Shown: in pieces, positions 1-10,649 of the stretch
Layout: each line of letters starts with the position of its first letter
Numbering within the stretch: the first letter of the stretch is position 1
Assembly (NCBI GenBank): GCA_030272155.1
Contig: CP126194.1
Location: 4,951,501-5,015,500, forward strand
Source of the DNA: Tetradesmus obliquus
Taxonomy: Eukaryota > Chlorophyta > Chlorophyceae > Sphaeropleales > Scenedesmaceae
Direction of reading: 5' to 3'
DNA: 64,000 nucleotides
Notes under the pieces: generated by a model
Database searches by the model: none
What the model was told of the DNA's origin: nothing
Seen by the model: only the letters and a program-made list of their open reading frames with translations
Made by a program: the position numbers and the translations under genes

Positions 1-2563
1 CATTCTCTCTCTTTAACTTGCACAGCCTGGCAGTCTCACCTGATAGGCGTATTTTGGCTGGCACTTTGCGCTGGCCACCTCCCCAGGCACCATCAGCTTC
101 ACACACATCTCCAGCCCCAGCCAAGCTTGCCCCAACAGATGATTACTTGTAAACGCACAGCCTGGCAGTCTCACCTGGTAGGCATACTTGGGCTGGCACT
201 TTGCACTGGCCACCTCCCCAGGCACCATCAGCTTCACACACATCTCCAGGCCCTCCGGCAGCTCCCCAGCACCCGTGTCAGCCTCCACACATCCCGCAGC
301 AGCAGCAGTGCCGGCAGCTGCCCCAGCAGTGCAGCTGCTGCCGCCGCCATCACCATCTTTGCAATCTTCATCTCCTTCGCCACCAGCAGCACTCGCAGCA
401 GCTGCAGCACATGCTGCTGACGCCTCAGCACCCCAGTCGGCGTCAGCTGCACGACTAATAATACTGCTGCGGCTGCTGCTGTTGAGTGCTTGCAAGCTGT
501 CAAAAAGCCAGGGGCCTGGCTTGCCTCCTGCCAGCGAGCGCACACGGTAGTGCAGCCGCACTGTGGTATCCTGCAGGGGGCAGTCCACTGGGAAGTCCCC
601 ATGGCCCTCCCGCAACCGCTTCTTGGTGACAGAGCCGTCACCAGTCATGTCACGCACCTACAAAAGGAGACGGCAACCGAAATGTCACAGCAGCAGTGCT
701 ACACCACATGCGCACCAGTCATGTCACGCACGAGCAGAAGAAGCAGTGTTACATCACATGCACCCTGAGGCTCTGCAGCACAAGGTGCCTGTAGCATCTG
801 CCATCTGGCCTGCTGCATGGCTGGCATGCAAGAGGACGCAGACTTCCGTGCAGTGCTGCTGCCACACCTGCAACCTACAAGGCAGTGACATGCAGGACAG
901 ACCAGCTCTGCTGCTGTCGAATCTTCAGCTCACCTGCACCAAGTCGTGCAGCTGTATACTCAGCTCCACCTGCACTGCTTTGGCGGGCGGCCGAGGTATC
1001 AGCGCCTCCTGCTGCTGCTGGCTGCTGCTGCTCTGCTGCCCTTGGCCTGCTTGCTGCGTGCTGCTGCTTGCTGCCGGCGCCGCCAGCTGGTCTGCCGGCA
1101 TAATGAAAACTGACTTTTCGCCTTTCGACATCTGGCTGATGGCTGCCTCCAGTCCTGCAGGCAGGGGGGCCTGCCCCAGCTGCACAGTCAGCTGCTGCTC
1201 GGGGCTGATGGAGAAAAACTTGAAACCGCTGCACTGGGTGCCATCATAGGCAGGCGTGCGCGCCTCACAGCTGAAAGAAACCTGAGCGCCAGCAACACGA
1301 CAATAAGCAGTGCAACCTTAGCAGAGCAGGACCAAAAAGTTGTCCCAGTTGCGTATGACTGATTCAGTTCTGTGGCGCAGATAGCATACGAATGCGGATT
1401 CAGTTCCGTGGCTTGCACATGCAGCATGATAGCTGTAGTGCTGCTGCTGCTGCCCTCACCTCATTGGGTGCCCTGGCCACCTCCCACTTGTCACTCTCTC
1501 GCAGCACCCTCTTGAACATGGTGCTGTCCTCGCCAGCCACACGCACCTGCGCTGCAGACAGCGCAACAGCTGAGGCAGCCTGCCAGTGCGGCACACGCTG
1601 ATGCCGGCATTGTGCTGCCAGCTGGCACATGACCTACGCTTGCGCATGCCTCTGCTGATGCTTGGCTGAAGCACTGCACACAACACAGTAGATGGTAACT
1701 GCTGCTGGTGTGACTGATGGGGTGAACCCAGCTTTGCATGCCTGCTGTACATCTGCTGCTGTGCTGCTTGTGCGCATCCCACCTCATCCTTTGGGTACCA
1801 GTTGACCAGCTTCAGGTCAAACTGCAGCACGCTGCTGTCGCTTGGCACGCCAGCAGGCGGCACCATCTTGCACTCCGGGTGTTGATAACCATAGCTGGGC
1901 TGCACTTTCAGCCGCTTGCGCATGCCACGTGTCATGCCTGCAGGGCCATGCAGTCAGGTTGCAGTGTGCTGACATGCATGTGCTGCGCTGTTAAGGCTCT
2001 TGCTGCCATCCAACAGTGACTCTTGCATGGCATGTTCTGCGTTTGCTGCTACCGCATGCTGGCAGGTGACCACCGTGCATCTTCAACGAGTACTACAGCT
2101 TGTGCAGTAGTAGCAATGCGGTACCGTCACACCACAGCACTCCCAGCAGCTGTGCTGCAGCTGCTGAATTGCATACAACAGTCAGTGCTTGCAGCGCCCA
2201 CCTAGCAGTGCGAGCTCCCAAGCCCTGGGTGCCCGCCAGCCCTTGCACAGCACAAAGGCCAGTGGCTGGCCACTGCCGCCCTCGTCAGCCCAGGTGCTGT
2301 AAAACAGGTCATCTTCTGCGCTGCTGACACTGTAATGCACATATACCTGCAGGTGGCACAGTAGCACATGTCACTTGCACTAAGATACGGATGGAGGCCG
2401 TGGTAATACTGCTGTTCAACTGCTGGAGCAGGGCTGGAGTGCAAAGTAGTTGCAGTGGTTGCCCTACCAGATCGCCCTCCTGCGGTGTCCGTGTGCCTTG
2501 GCCGGCTTCTGTGGTAGTTTCTAGCACTGCACCAGCTGCAAGGTCCTGCTCCTCTCTGCACAC
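1..2563 (-). CDS. PAS1: PASTICCINO1-like multi-FKBP protein, N-terminal part (runs off the left edge)
   Basis: Exons read on the minus strand: 2563-2468, 2346-2202, 1937-1783, 1546-1460, 1281-934 and 657-175; all junctions are GT-AG and in phase, giving about 438 residues. Three FKBP-like segments follow one another, as in plant PAS1: residues 1-132, 133-277 and 278-438. The best landmarks are RMREGHGDFPVDCPLQD-like text at the start of the third domain (M-x-G-D-G-x-x-x-K-[KR]-R-[LI]-R) and LPEGLEMCVKLMVPGEV, both close to Arabidopsis PAS1. PAS1 is a FKBP-type immunophilin with C-terminal TPRs and a membrane anchor; those parts would lie outside the window. Canonical peptidyl-prolyl isomerase activity is uncertain because plant PAS1 domains are divergent. 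Oddities: an Ala/Gly/Asp-rich insertion at about residues 330-385, and a duplicated exon end (see repeat at 40-253). The start at 2563 is the first in-frame ATG; the N terminus is shorter than in plants, so an upstream exon is possible. Confidence 0.85.
40..253 (-). repeat. Tandem duplication of a PAS1 exon end with its splice donor
   Basis: The segment ending at 175 (coding LEMCVKLMVPGEVASAKC...YAYQ plus the donor GTGAGA) recurs with its end at 40, a period of 135 bp, with only a few base differences. The spacer stays open, so the reading frame runs through both copies if the first donor is not used. The second copy could therefore be a second coding unit by intron retention, an alternative exon, or intronic debris. 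Confidence 0.85.
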
Positions 2564-2650
2564 ATTGCAAAGGCATCAGAACTGCCCTGGGAAGGCCTGC
2601 TGCTGCTGCTGCTCACTACTGCTGCCAAGGCAGCGCTGCTCGTATTATCT

Positions 2651-2905
2651 TTACTTGATCTTGCGGTCTCGCTCTTTCTTCTCTGCTTTGAGTTCAGGCT
2701 CTATTGGTTTCTTGAATTCTGTCTGCTTCAGCTGGTCCAGGAACTTTCGCAGGTCAGGAAGCGTGCCAGGCATCTCGTTTGTTACACGTAAGACACTATT
2801 TGCATCAATTGCATTGATATGAAACTGAGACAAGCGTGCACCAAAATACAAAGTGATCGAGGCGTCCGAGACGCACAGCGAATCATAAAGAGCAGAATGG
2901 AGTCA
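2651..2905 (-). CDS. Orphan exon-like open frame, unrecognised
   Basis: An open frame without an ATG near its upstream end runs from a stop at 2903-2905 to a TAA at 2651. It lies between the taxilin stop (3065) and the PAS1 start (2563). Its C-terminal 40 residues (from an internal Met) read as a plausible charged protein end, with LPDLRKFLDQLKQTEF and a Lys/Glu/Arg-rich tail. A possible splice acceptor (CTCAG) sits near 2829, in phase with the frame. It may be the last exon of a small gene or part of the PAS1 5' region. I do not recognise it; base composition is less GC-rich than neighbouring exons. Confidence 0.3.
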
Positions 2906-3064
2906 ACACGGCACAGTACAGCACAAAAATGAATAGGATACCTACATCCTGCAACTATTGCACCTTCAGCCTACGCGTCACGTACGTGCACCAACAGGAA
3001 CAGGCAGTGACAGTTGCCTTATAACAGGCACTACACACAGCGTACTGCTGCCAACCGCCACGCC

Positions 3065-6000
3065 TCAGCTGCTGTTCTGGGCAACTACTGCTGCAATCGC
3101 TGCCTTCACCACCCTTGCGCATACCACATCTGCGTCTTCCGCTTCCTCGCATACGGTGCTGCCGCTGGCGCTGCTTCGTGCCTGCAGACATGTCCAACGT
3201 GAGCAACGAGAGCAGTGAAGCGTGCGCAGCGTCAGTGCTGGTTGGCATGTGCTGGAGGCTTCGGATTGTAGGCGGAACAGAACACAAGTCACATGTAACC
3301 TCTCCGCAGCATGTACATCACTCATGGGCATGCGCCAGCTACCATAACGTACACACTTTGCAGCTCATGCAGATGCTACAGCCTACTAGGCTAGTAGCCG
3401 GCCTCACCCGCAGCGCTCTGCACAGCTCCTCCAGCTGCTGCTTCTGGCGCTGGCTGCGCCGCAGCTCCTCCGTCTGCTGCTTCACCCTGCCCTGCAGCGC
3501 CGCCACGTCCTGCTGCGTCTTCTTGCGCTCATCCAGCAGCTTGGGCAGCACAGACTGGTACTCGTCCAGCTGCTTCTGCAGCTGCTCGATCAGCTGCAAG
3601 CAGTGCAGAAAGAGCCATGCAAATCATGAGATGTGCATAAGGTCATAGGTGTGTTGCGCGACAAGGGCAGTGGGTTAGCTGATTCGAACATGAAGGCTCG
3701 TGCGGGAAACAGCAACATTTGCAGGAGCCCCAACACCTGCTGCAAAATTGATGTGTCAGCTTGTCAGAGTCGCCTTGCCACATGCACTCAAGCTGATGTC
3801 CTGCACAAGCATTACCACAAACACCGCACACCATCTGCACATCGCACCCATGCAGATGTGTGGCCGCACCTTCTTCTGCCCTGATGCTGCCGACAGCCTC
3901 GCCTCTGCCTTCTGTGTGTAGGCCTCCATGGTCTCCTTGTAGACCTGGTTGAGCCGCTCCATGCTGGCCGCCTGCTGCTCAGCAGCATCTGCCTTGGCCT
4001 GCAGCAGCTTGTTCTCCTCCAGCAGCACGCCCATGTGCTTGTTCAGCTCCTGGCTCTTTGCCACCCATTCGCCCTGCAGGCAACAGCGTTGGCATGCCAT
4101 GTGTTCAAATGTCCTGCAGCCTTGCTGTATGGCGAGGCAGAGCACTGGGGTTCAATACAATCCCATCATGCTTGATGCTGCTACTAAACAGCTGAGTGAG
4201 GAATGTAGCAACAGTGACAGCAACCATGCAGCTTCAGCCGCCCGCGGACATCGCACCAGCACGACACAGCCACCAGAGCTGCCCACACTGCTGCCACCAC
4301 CCATGGCACATCATTTATGCCTATTAATTCTGCATGACCAACACATGGCTGGGTGTGATTGGGCACGACTCATGCCGCACACCCGGCCCTGCAGCGCGTC
4401 ACCTGCTCCTGCAGCTTCTGCTGCAGCCCCTCCAGCTGCTGCCGCTGCAGCCCGCTCAGCGCCTCCACCTTGCCGTGGCTGTCCTCCAGCAGCGACCGCA
4501 GCTCCTCGGAGCGGCTGCGCAGCGCAGAGTTCTCGCGCTCCAGCGCAAGATTCAGCTCCAGCACCTTGCGGCTCTCCTCGCCCTGCGCAGCCACCTTGGC
4601 CTGGATCTCCTGCAGGACACAGCAGCGGCAGGAAATACACAAACATCAAAGACAGCACGCCATAATCAGCGGTGCAGCACCCTGACTCAAATTCTAGATG
4701 CATGTACACACATGTAAGGGGTGCGGGTAAAACATGCAGTTCTGAACTTGCTGCTGCCTTGACCCCACTGGTAGCTGGCTGGCAATTTCAACCAACACAA
4801 TGGCAGCCAGCGTGCCTTACGTCTGCTGTGACCTGGAAGTCCTCCCTGCTGCGCTTGCTGGTCTCCTCCAGCAGCTTGTTCTCAGCCTGCAGCGCACGGC
4901 ACAGCCGCTGCAGGTGGTCCACCTTCTGCTCCGCCTGCGCGGCCTTGGCCTGGCCTGCGCAGCAGTAGCAGCAGTAGCGCACCAGCAGACATCACAGTCA
5001 GCAGTGTTGGCTGCAGGATCATGTTGGTTTGCACGGGTGCTAGGGCTGACATGGAGGGTAGTAGACGACAATGATATGAGGGTCGTGAGATCCAGGCTGG
5101 GAGTCATTATGAGGTATGTCAAACCACACAGTGCAACAGCTGCTTTTGTTCCTGCCTGCAGATGCTGCTTGTACAGCAGCAAAGCCCAGCACTGCTGCGC
5201 AATTCATTCACGAGCTGTCGCACAGCTTCTGTAGCACCGCATGCTCCTGGCCGGCTCCTGCAAGCGCACTTACCTGTTGCAGACTTCCTGATCTCCTCAT
5301 CCAGCCGCACTTGCAGCGCCAGCATGTCCTTGTCCTGCTTGTTCATGTCCTGCAGCACCTGCACATACTTGGCCTGCAGGCAGCAAACACAGGGAAGCCC
5401 CAGGGACAGTCAGCTCCAGCAAAAGATGCACAACACTGCCTCGCAGCAATCGCCAGCAACACCTTGTTGACTTTGCCCTGCGCAGCCTGATTTTGCCTGT
5501 TGCTGAACGATGCGTGCAACTGCTGAGCAACACAGCTGGTGGTGCAGTATCTCCCGCGCAGCGCCTAGCAGCAAACCACCCATCTGTACTGCTGCAAATT
5601 CAATGCGGTGCTTGCCTGCAGGAAGCGCAAGCGCTCCTCGCTGCTGGTGCTGAGGTCAGTCACTGCCTTGAGCACCTCCCGCAGCTGCAGGCGCCGCTGC
5701 TTGGCCAGGTCCTTCTGCGCTGGGCTGCCCTGCTGCATGTCACTCTCCAGCTGCCCTATCCTGCCTGCCATGGCCTGTGTGAACTCTGCTGCAAGGCGCT
5801 TCTGTAGATTTGGGTCAAGCAACGGGCAGAGGCAGGGGTGGAATGTGTGCAGGGTTACTGGACTGGCAGCAGCTGCGGGAGGAGAGTCTCCTCAGGAGAT
5901 GAGTTTGTCTGGGCGCAATGCAGGTGCAAGCAGTACATCTGGAATCATTCCATTGCTCTGTTCATTGCTATTCAGTGCTTCAGACCCCTGGCAGTGTTCC

Positions 6001-6328
6001 CATGAAGAGCATGACTCGCCAGTGCATGCTGTGCTGTTGGAGCCCATGCAGTCCAAGTGGTTGCCTTGACACAGTGACCATAAGGACTTGCGGTACGTCC
6101 AACGCCCAGCAACACCATAAATGTCCACGGTCTGGCTTTCTACACACTCCTGGCACTTCTCTTAGCACGCACTTGAGTCTTCTGCTTGGCTTTCTTGTCT
6201 CCAGCCTTGGACTGCTGTGCTGCCGTTGCTGCCTCCACCACTGCCATGCAGTCGTCATGCTGTGCATCTGCTAAGGCATCAGAGAATGTCTCAACATCAC
6301 ATGCAGCTGCGGCAGTGTCTGTAGCCAT
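3065..6328 (-). CDS. Taxilin-like coiled-coil protein
   Basis: Eight exons: 6328-6173, 5801-5616, 5373-5274, 4954-4821, 4609-4403, 4073-3870, 3593-3408, 3181-3065. The lengths sum to 1290 nt (429 residues) with matching phases. From about residue 55 almost all of the protein is heptad coiled coil. Two landmarks fit the taxilin family: an early LQRLCRALQAENKLLEE block and a late LDEYQSVLPKL...QLEELCRALR block, equivalent to the paired KLCRxLQxxN and RLENLCRALQ motifs of taxilins. Taxilins bind syntaxins and act in vesicle traffic or translation. The N-terminal 50 residues are acidic then basic and low in complexity. The second intron begins with GCAAGC after CTGCAG, which would be a GC-AG intron; the alternative is a GT donor about 40 nt further on, adding some 14 residues. 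An in-frame ATG at 6337 would add three residues. The last exon (38 residues) is the least certain. Confidence 0.72.
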
Positions 6329-6337
6329 TTGATGCAC

Positions 6338-6615
6338 GGCTTCGGTTGAGCACTGGAGGGATTCCGGTCAACAGCTGTGGCAGCCAAGAACTGCGCGTTA
6401 CTACTGACTAAATAGTATAAATCCGTGAATAAGATCGAGCCAGTTATAAGCCCGCCCAGCTCAACATCATTTCAAGCTGATAACAGTGTCACAAGTTTGG
6501 GCGGGTGGGGGCGAAGTGCTACCATGGCACTTGCAACAACCGATGCCTCGGAGACATTGTCGGCAGAATACTCATGGATCGAGACTTTCACAGGCATGGC
6601 TGAGGCTGAGCGAGG
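6338..6615. promoter_or_regulatory. Shared promoter region of taxilin-like and NLP-PB1-kinase genes
   Basis: This 278-base gap separates two divergent start codons. I see no clear TATA box; the stretch holds both 5' untranslated regions. A short open frame starts at 6523 (plus strand, ACCATGG context, 44 codons) and overlaps the kinase start in another frame, so it could act as an upstream ORF. Confidence 0.4.
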
Positions 6616-9600
6616 ATGGAGTCTCAGCAAATCATACAGAGGCTTGCTGCCTTTGTGAACGAATCCTCGTATCAGTTTGCTCTTCGACACTCGGACTGCA
6701 CAAAGCGCGGAGCTCTTCTCCAGTGTTGGGTCCCTCGCGAGCAGGGCAGGCAGAGGGTGCTCACTACACACGTGAGCGTCGTCGTAGTACACAAACTATT
6801 ACAAACTATTACGGCATGCAGGCGTCTGACCAGCACCTTGTGCTCCAGAGGTCCCCGCGGTCACCTCACCACGCATACGCACAGTGTGTTCGTGGCCACG
6901 TTCTGCACCATGCCTACTTCAGGCACAAACATGCCCCAGCACCTTGCGATGCTAGCGCCTGCAGCCTGCAACGCAGCTGCGTGCAAGCACGCAGAGCCAC
7001 TGCTCAGGCTCAGGCACTGCAAGGTGGCCAGACCTGACACAAGTGTGAATGTGGTGCGCAGTGGACACCTGACAACACTGCTGGCTTCTCTGTTGCACTG
7101 CAGGAGGCCCCGTTTGCAATTCTGGGCTCATCTGACCAGCTGGCACGCTACAAGTATGGTAAGTGCCATGCATGCGCGGCAGCTGCAGCATCGGCACCAG
7201 GCAGTAGCATCTGTTGGTACCTCTTGTGTTTCCTTGCACTGGCTGTTCAGGCCTGCACTGCAGCTGCTTATAAGCTGACCCTCTGTATTACTCAAATGTC
7301 CCTGCAGAGAGCTCCAAGCACCACCCATCATGTGATGGGGCAGACGCTGAGTGCGCAGTCAGCAGGGTATTTGCCAACGTGCAGGCTGGGCTGACAAGGG
7401 ACGCAAGCAGCCAGCCCAGCAATGGCTTTGACCGCACAGCAGAGGCGCAGAGCTGCGGCATGTGAGTGGCTCACAACAGCTGCACCATACTGCATTGCAG
7501 CGGATGCTCTGCTGATGTCACGCAAACCTGCAGCAGCCCCTTTTGTCTGCGTTGTTGCCTACTTGGTAGCAGCAAGGTATTTGCCAGAACCATGCTAGCC
7601 TCCTCTTCATTGCTTACTGCGGCTGACACAGCAACGTGCCTGCGGCTTTCCTGTCTGCTGCTCCTGTGTGCAGCCACTCCAACCTGCTGCTGGGGGTGTA
7701 TGATGAGGAGGGCGAGGGAGACAGCAGCAGCAGCAGCAACGAGTGTGAGCCGGTAGCTGTGCTGGAGCTGGCCATGCACGAGGTGGATGTGGACTTCAGC
7801 CAGACATGCACCACACTGCGCGAGGTGGCTCAGGTGGGGCTGTGCTCCCGCCGCGCAACAACGTGTCATGTTGTTGCGACTGCTGTGTACACTTGTCCAT
7901 CGCAGTTGGTACAGATGGTTCAGTACCGCCTGCTATCAGAGGCTGAAGACTGCTGTTATATGCGCAGGCATAGATGGCTGTCGCACCAGCATGATGTGCT
8001 GCCTTACATTGACCCACTTGCGCCTGCATCGCTGTGCTTGCGCAGGGGCATGGCTTCTGGCTCCCTTGCCTGCGCTCAGCACGCAGCCTCGACATGCAGG
8101 AGGTGCAGATGGCAGCAGCAGCAGCAGCAGCAGCAACCGGCGGCAGCAACGGCAGCAACGGCAGCGACAGCAGCAGCACGGCACCCACATCAGCCGGCTG
8201 CCGCGCTCAGAAGCACCGTGGCTGCGCACCAGTACCGCCGTGCGGCGCAGCTGCAAACTTGTGGCGCGCAGGGCCGCCGGTGCTGCGGCGCAGCAGCATC
8301 CACATCGCAGACCAGGAGCAGGGCAACGCTTACGACGGCCCGCCTGCAGCAGCAGGGCAGCAGGCCATGCTGCCGCCCCAGCAGCGGCACAGGGGGCGCG
8401 GCAGGAAGGGCAACAGGCGCCAGTCTGTGATTTACACAGAGTACTTGAGCTGCAACCAGCCTGGTGCGCAGCGGGGCGTTGCAGATGCAGCAGTCAGCAG
8501 GCTCACCAGCAGCAGGGGCAGGCAGCGCGCCAGCGAACTTGTTGATGCAGCCTTAGGGCCCCTTGCAGGGGATACTGCAGGGCAGCAGCAGCTGCAGCTG
8601 CAGGCGGCTGGCAGCAGCAGCCTGATGCCGCACCCTGTGCCGCCTGCCACAGAGTCGCACCACTCCAGGCGGCGCTCGTTTGACAACCACGGCTTCGGAA
8701 GGTTTGGCGCTCGCAGCGCTAGCAGCGGCAGGCAGCAGGGCCACCAGTCGTATGACCCTGCTGCAATTGGCGCCAGCTTGCGCCGCTCAGCCACACCGCC
8801 GCACGACGCCTGCAGCAGCAGCAGCAGCAGCAGCCGCAGCCCAGGCTTCTGGAGCAACCTCAGCAGCAGGCTCAGCAGCTACAAGCACCCATGCAACAGC
8901 AGCGGCAGCAGCAGCAGCGCCCACCACCAGCAGCAGCAGCAGGACCTCGGGCAGCTGCCTGGGGAGCACGGCGCTGAGCTGGACGGCAGCAGGCTGCAGT
9001 GGCAGCAGCCGCCGCCGCCTCCTACGCCTCAGCAAGCCGACTTTGGCCCGCTTGAAGTGGAGCGCAGCTCCAGCTCAGGCAGCAAGCTTGTGTCACCGTT
9101 CCATTACGGCGCGCCGCCGACTGCACCATACCACAGGACATTCACGCCTCCACACCACCCGCAACGGCATATCGTGGAGCGGGGGCATGCCGCGCGCAGC
9201 GCAAGTGCAAACCTGCACATGCAGGCAGCAATGGGCGCTGCGGGGCAGAGAGCCAAGCTGCGGGAGCAGCACCAGCGGCAGGAGCAGGAGCACCAGCAGC
9301 AGCAGTTTGTGCCGCAGCAGCCGAGGGATAACCAGCAGCAGCGAGACCAGCAGCCGCAGCAGCAGGACGTGCCGCATTGGCAGGACGTGCCACAGCAGCA
9401 GCAGGACCAGCAGCGCGGCTGGCAGAGCAGCTCGTTCTACACGGCATCAAACCCTTCAATCCTGCGCCAGAGTGTGTCGGCGTCTGCTGCCACGCTTGAG
9501 GCCACTGAGCAGGACACCCGCGTCACCTCTGCTCCACTGCCTAGCATAGAAGCTGTCAGCGCTGGCAGCGCAAGCAGCAGCATGCAGCCCAACAAGGAGC

Positions 9601-10617
9601 GAGTGCGTGCTCTGGTGGCGCATGGCGGCGCGTTCAGGCACACCGGCCTCGATGGCATGTGGTCGTATGTGGGTGGCGCACAGAAGCTGGTGGGCGTGCC
9701 CAAGCACGCCAGCATTGCTGAGCTGCAGGGGCAGCTGGCAGGCAACACGCTGAGCTTTGCTTCAGGGCAGGTGAGCATGTGCTGCTGCCGCAGCTGCATG
9801 TGCATGTCCACCGCGGCTTCACACATTTATAAACCTAGTTACAACGTGCATGTTGGTACACTTTCATATGCCCTGTGACCTGCTTGGCAGTACAACTCTG
9901 GCACATGGAGGGGCTCTTTTGCTGGCATGACAGCAGATGTGGATGCTCTGCATGCGCTTGTAACCCTCATGCCGCACCTGGCGGTTCTGCTGCCTGCACA
10001 GTGCCCTGCCGCTGTGGCTGCTGATGTTGCAACTCCAACCACGTTTGCCCCTTGTGCGTGCTGCAGTGCAAGATCAAGTATGCGCTGCCCAGCAGCCCCC
10101 GCGCTGCCGGAGCGGGCCCCACATATGTCGACCTGGAGAGCGAAGAAGATGTGGAGATAATGTGGGAGGAAGTAGATGACTATGCAGCATCACACAAGGG
10201 CTTCAGGTTGCAGTTGTATGTGGAGTGCGCAGGCAGCGGCATGACAGATGGCATGCGCGGTTGCAGCAGCAGCATGAGTGGCTTCAGTGCAGCAACCAGC
10301 GGGCCGTTTGGCGCGGCAGCGAGCAGCAGCTTGTACGCAAGCAGCGACAGCGGCCGCGGCAGCGGCGGCAGCGACAGCAGCAGCGGCAGGCTGCTGCTGC
10401 CAGGCTGCAGCCATGGCTTGAGGGCAGCCGGCAGCAGTGGGCTGCAGCATGAGGGCTTACAGGGGCAGGGCTCAGGGCCAGCTGCTGACTCACCCGTGTT
10501 CAACATGTCTGCTCAGATGTCGGGGCTGAGTGTCGCGTCAGCGCACAGCAGGGGCATGTGCTGCGCAGGGCAGGCAGCTGAGCAGCCAGCACCAGGTGGC
10601 GTTGGACGCTTGCTCAC

Positions 10618-10649
<32 letters not shown>

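Noticed and set aside
7494-7673. Extra kinase-gene exon between exons 3 and 4
   Set aside because: Acceptor-like CTGCAG and donor-like AAG|GTATTT exist, but including it breaks the phase with exon 4, whereas direct joining of 7461 to 7674 restores the NLP-like SNLLLGVYD text.
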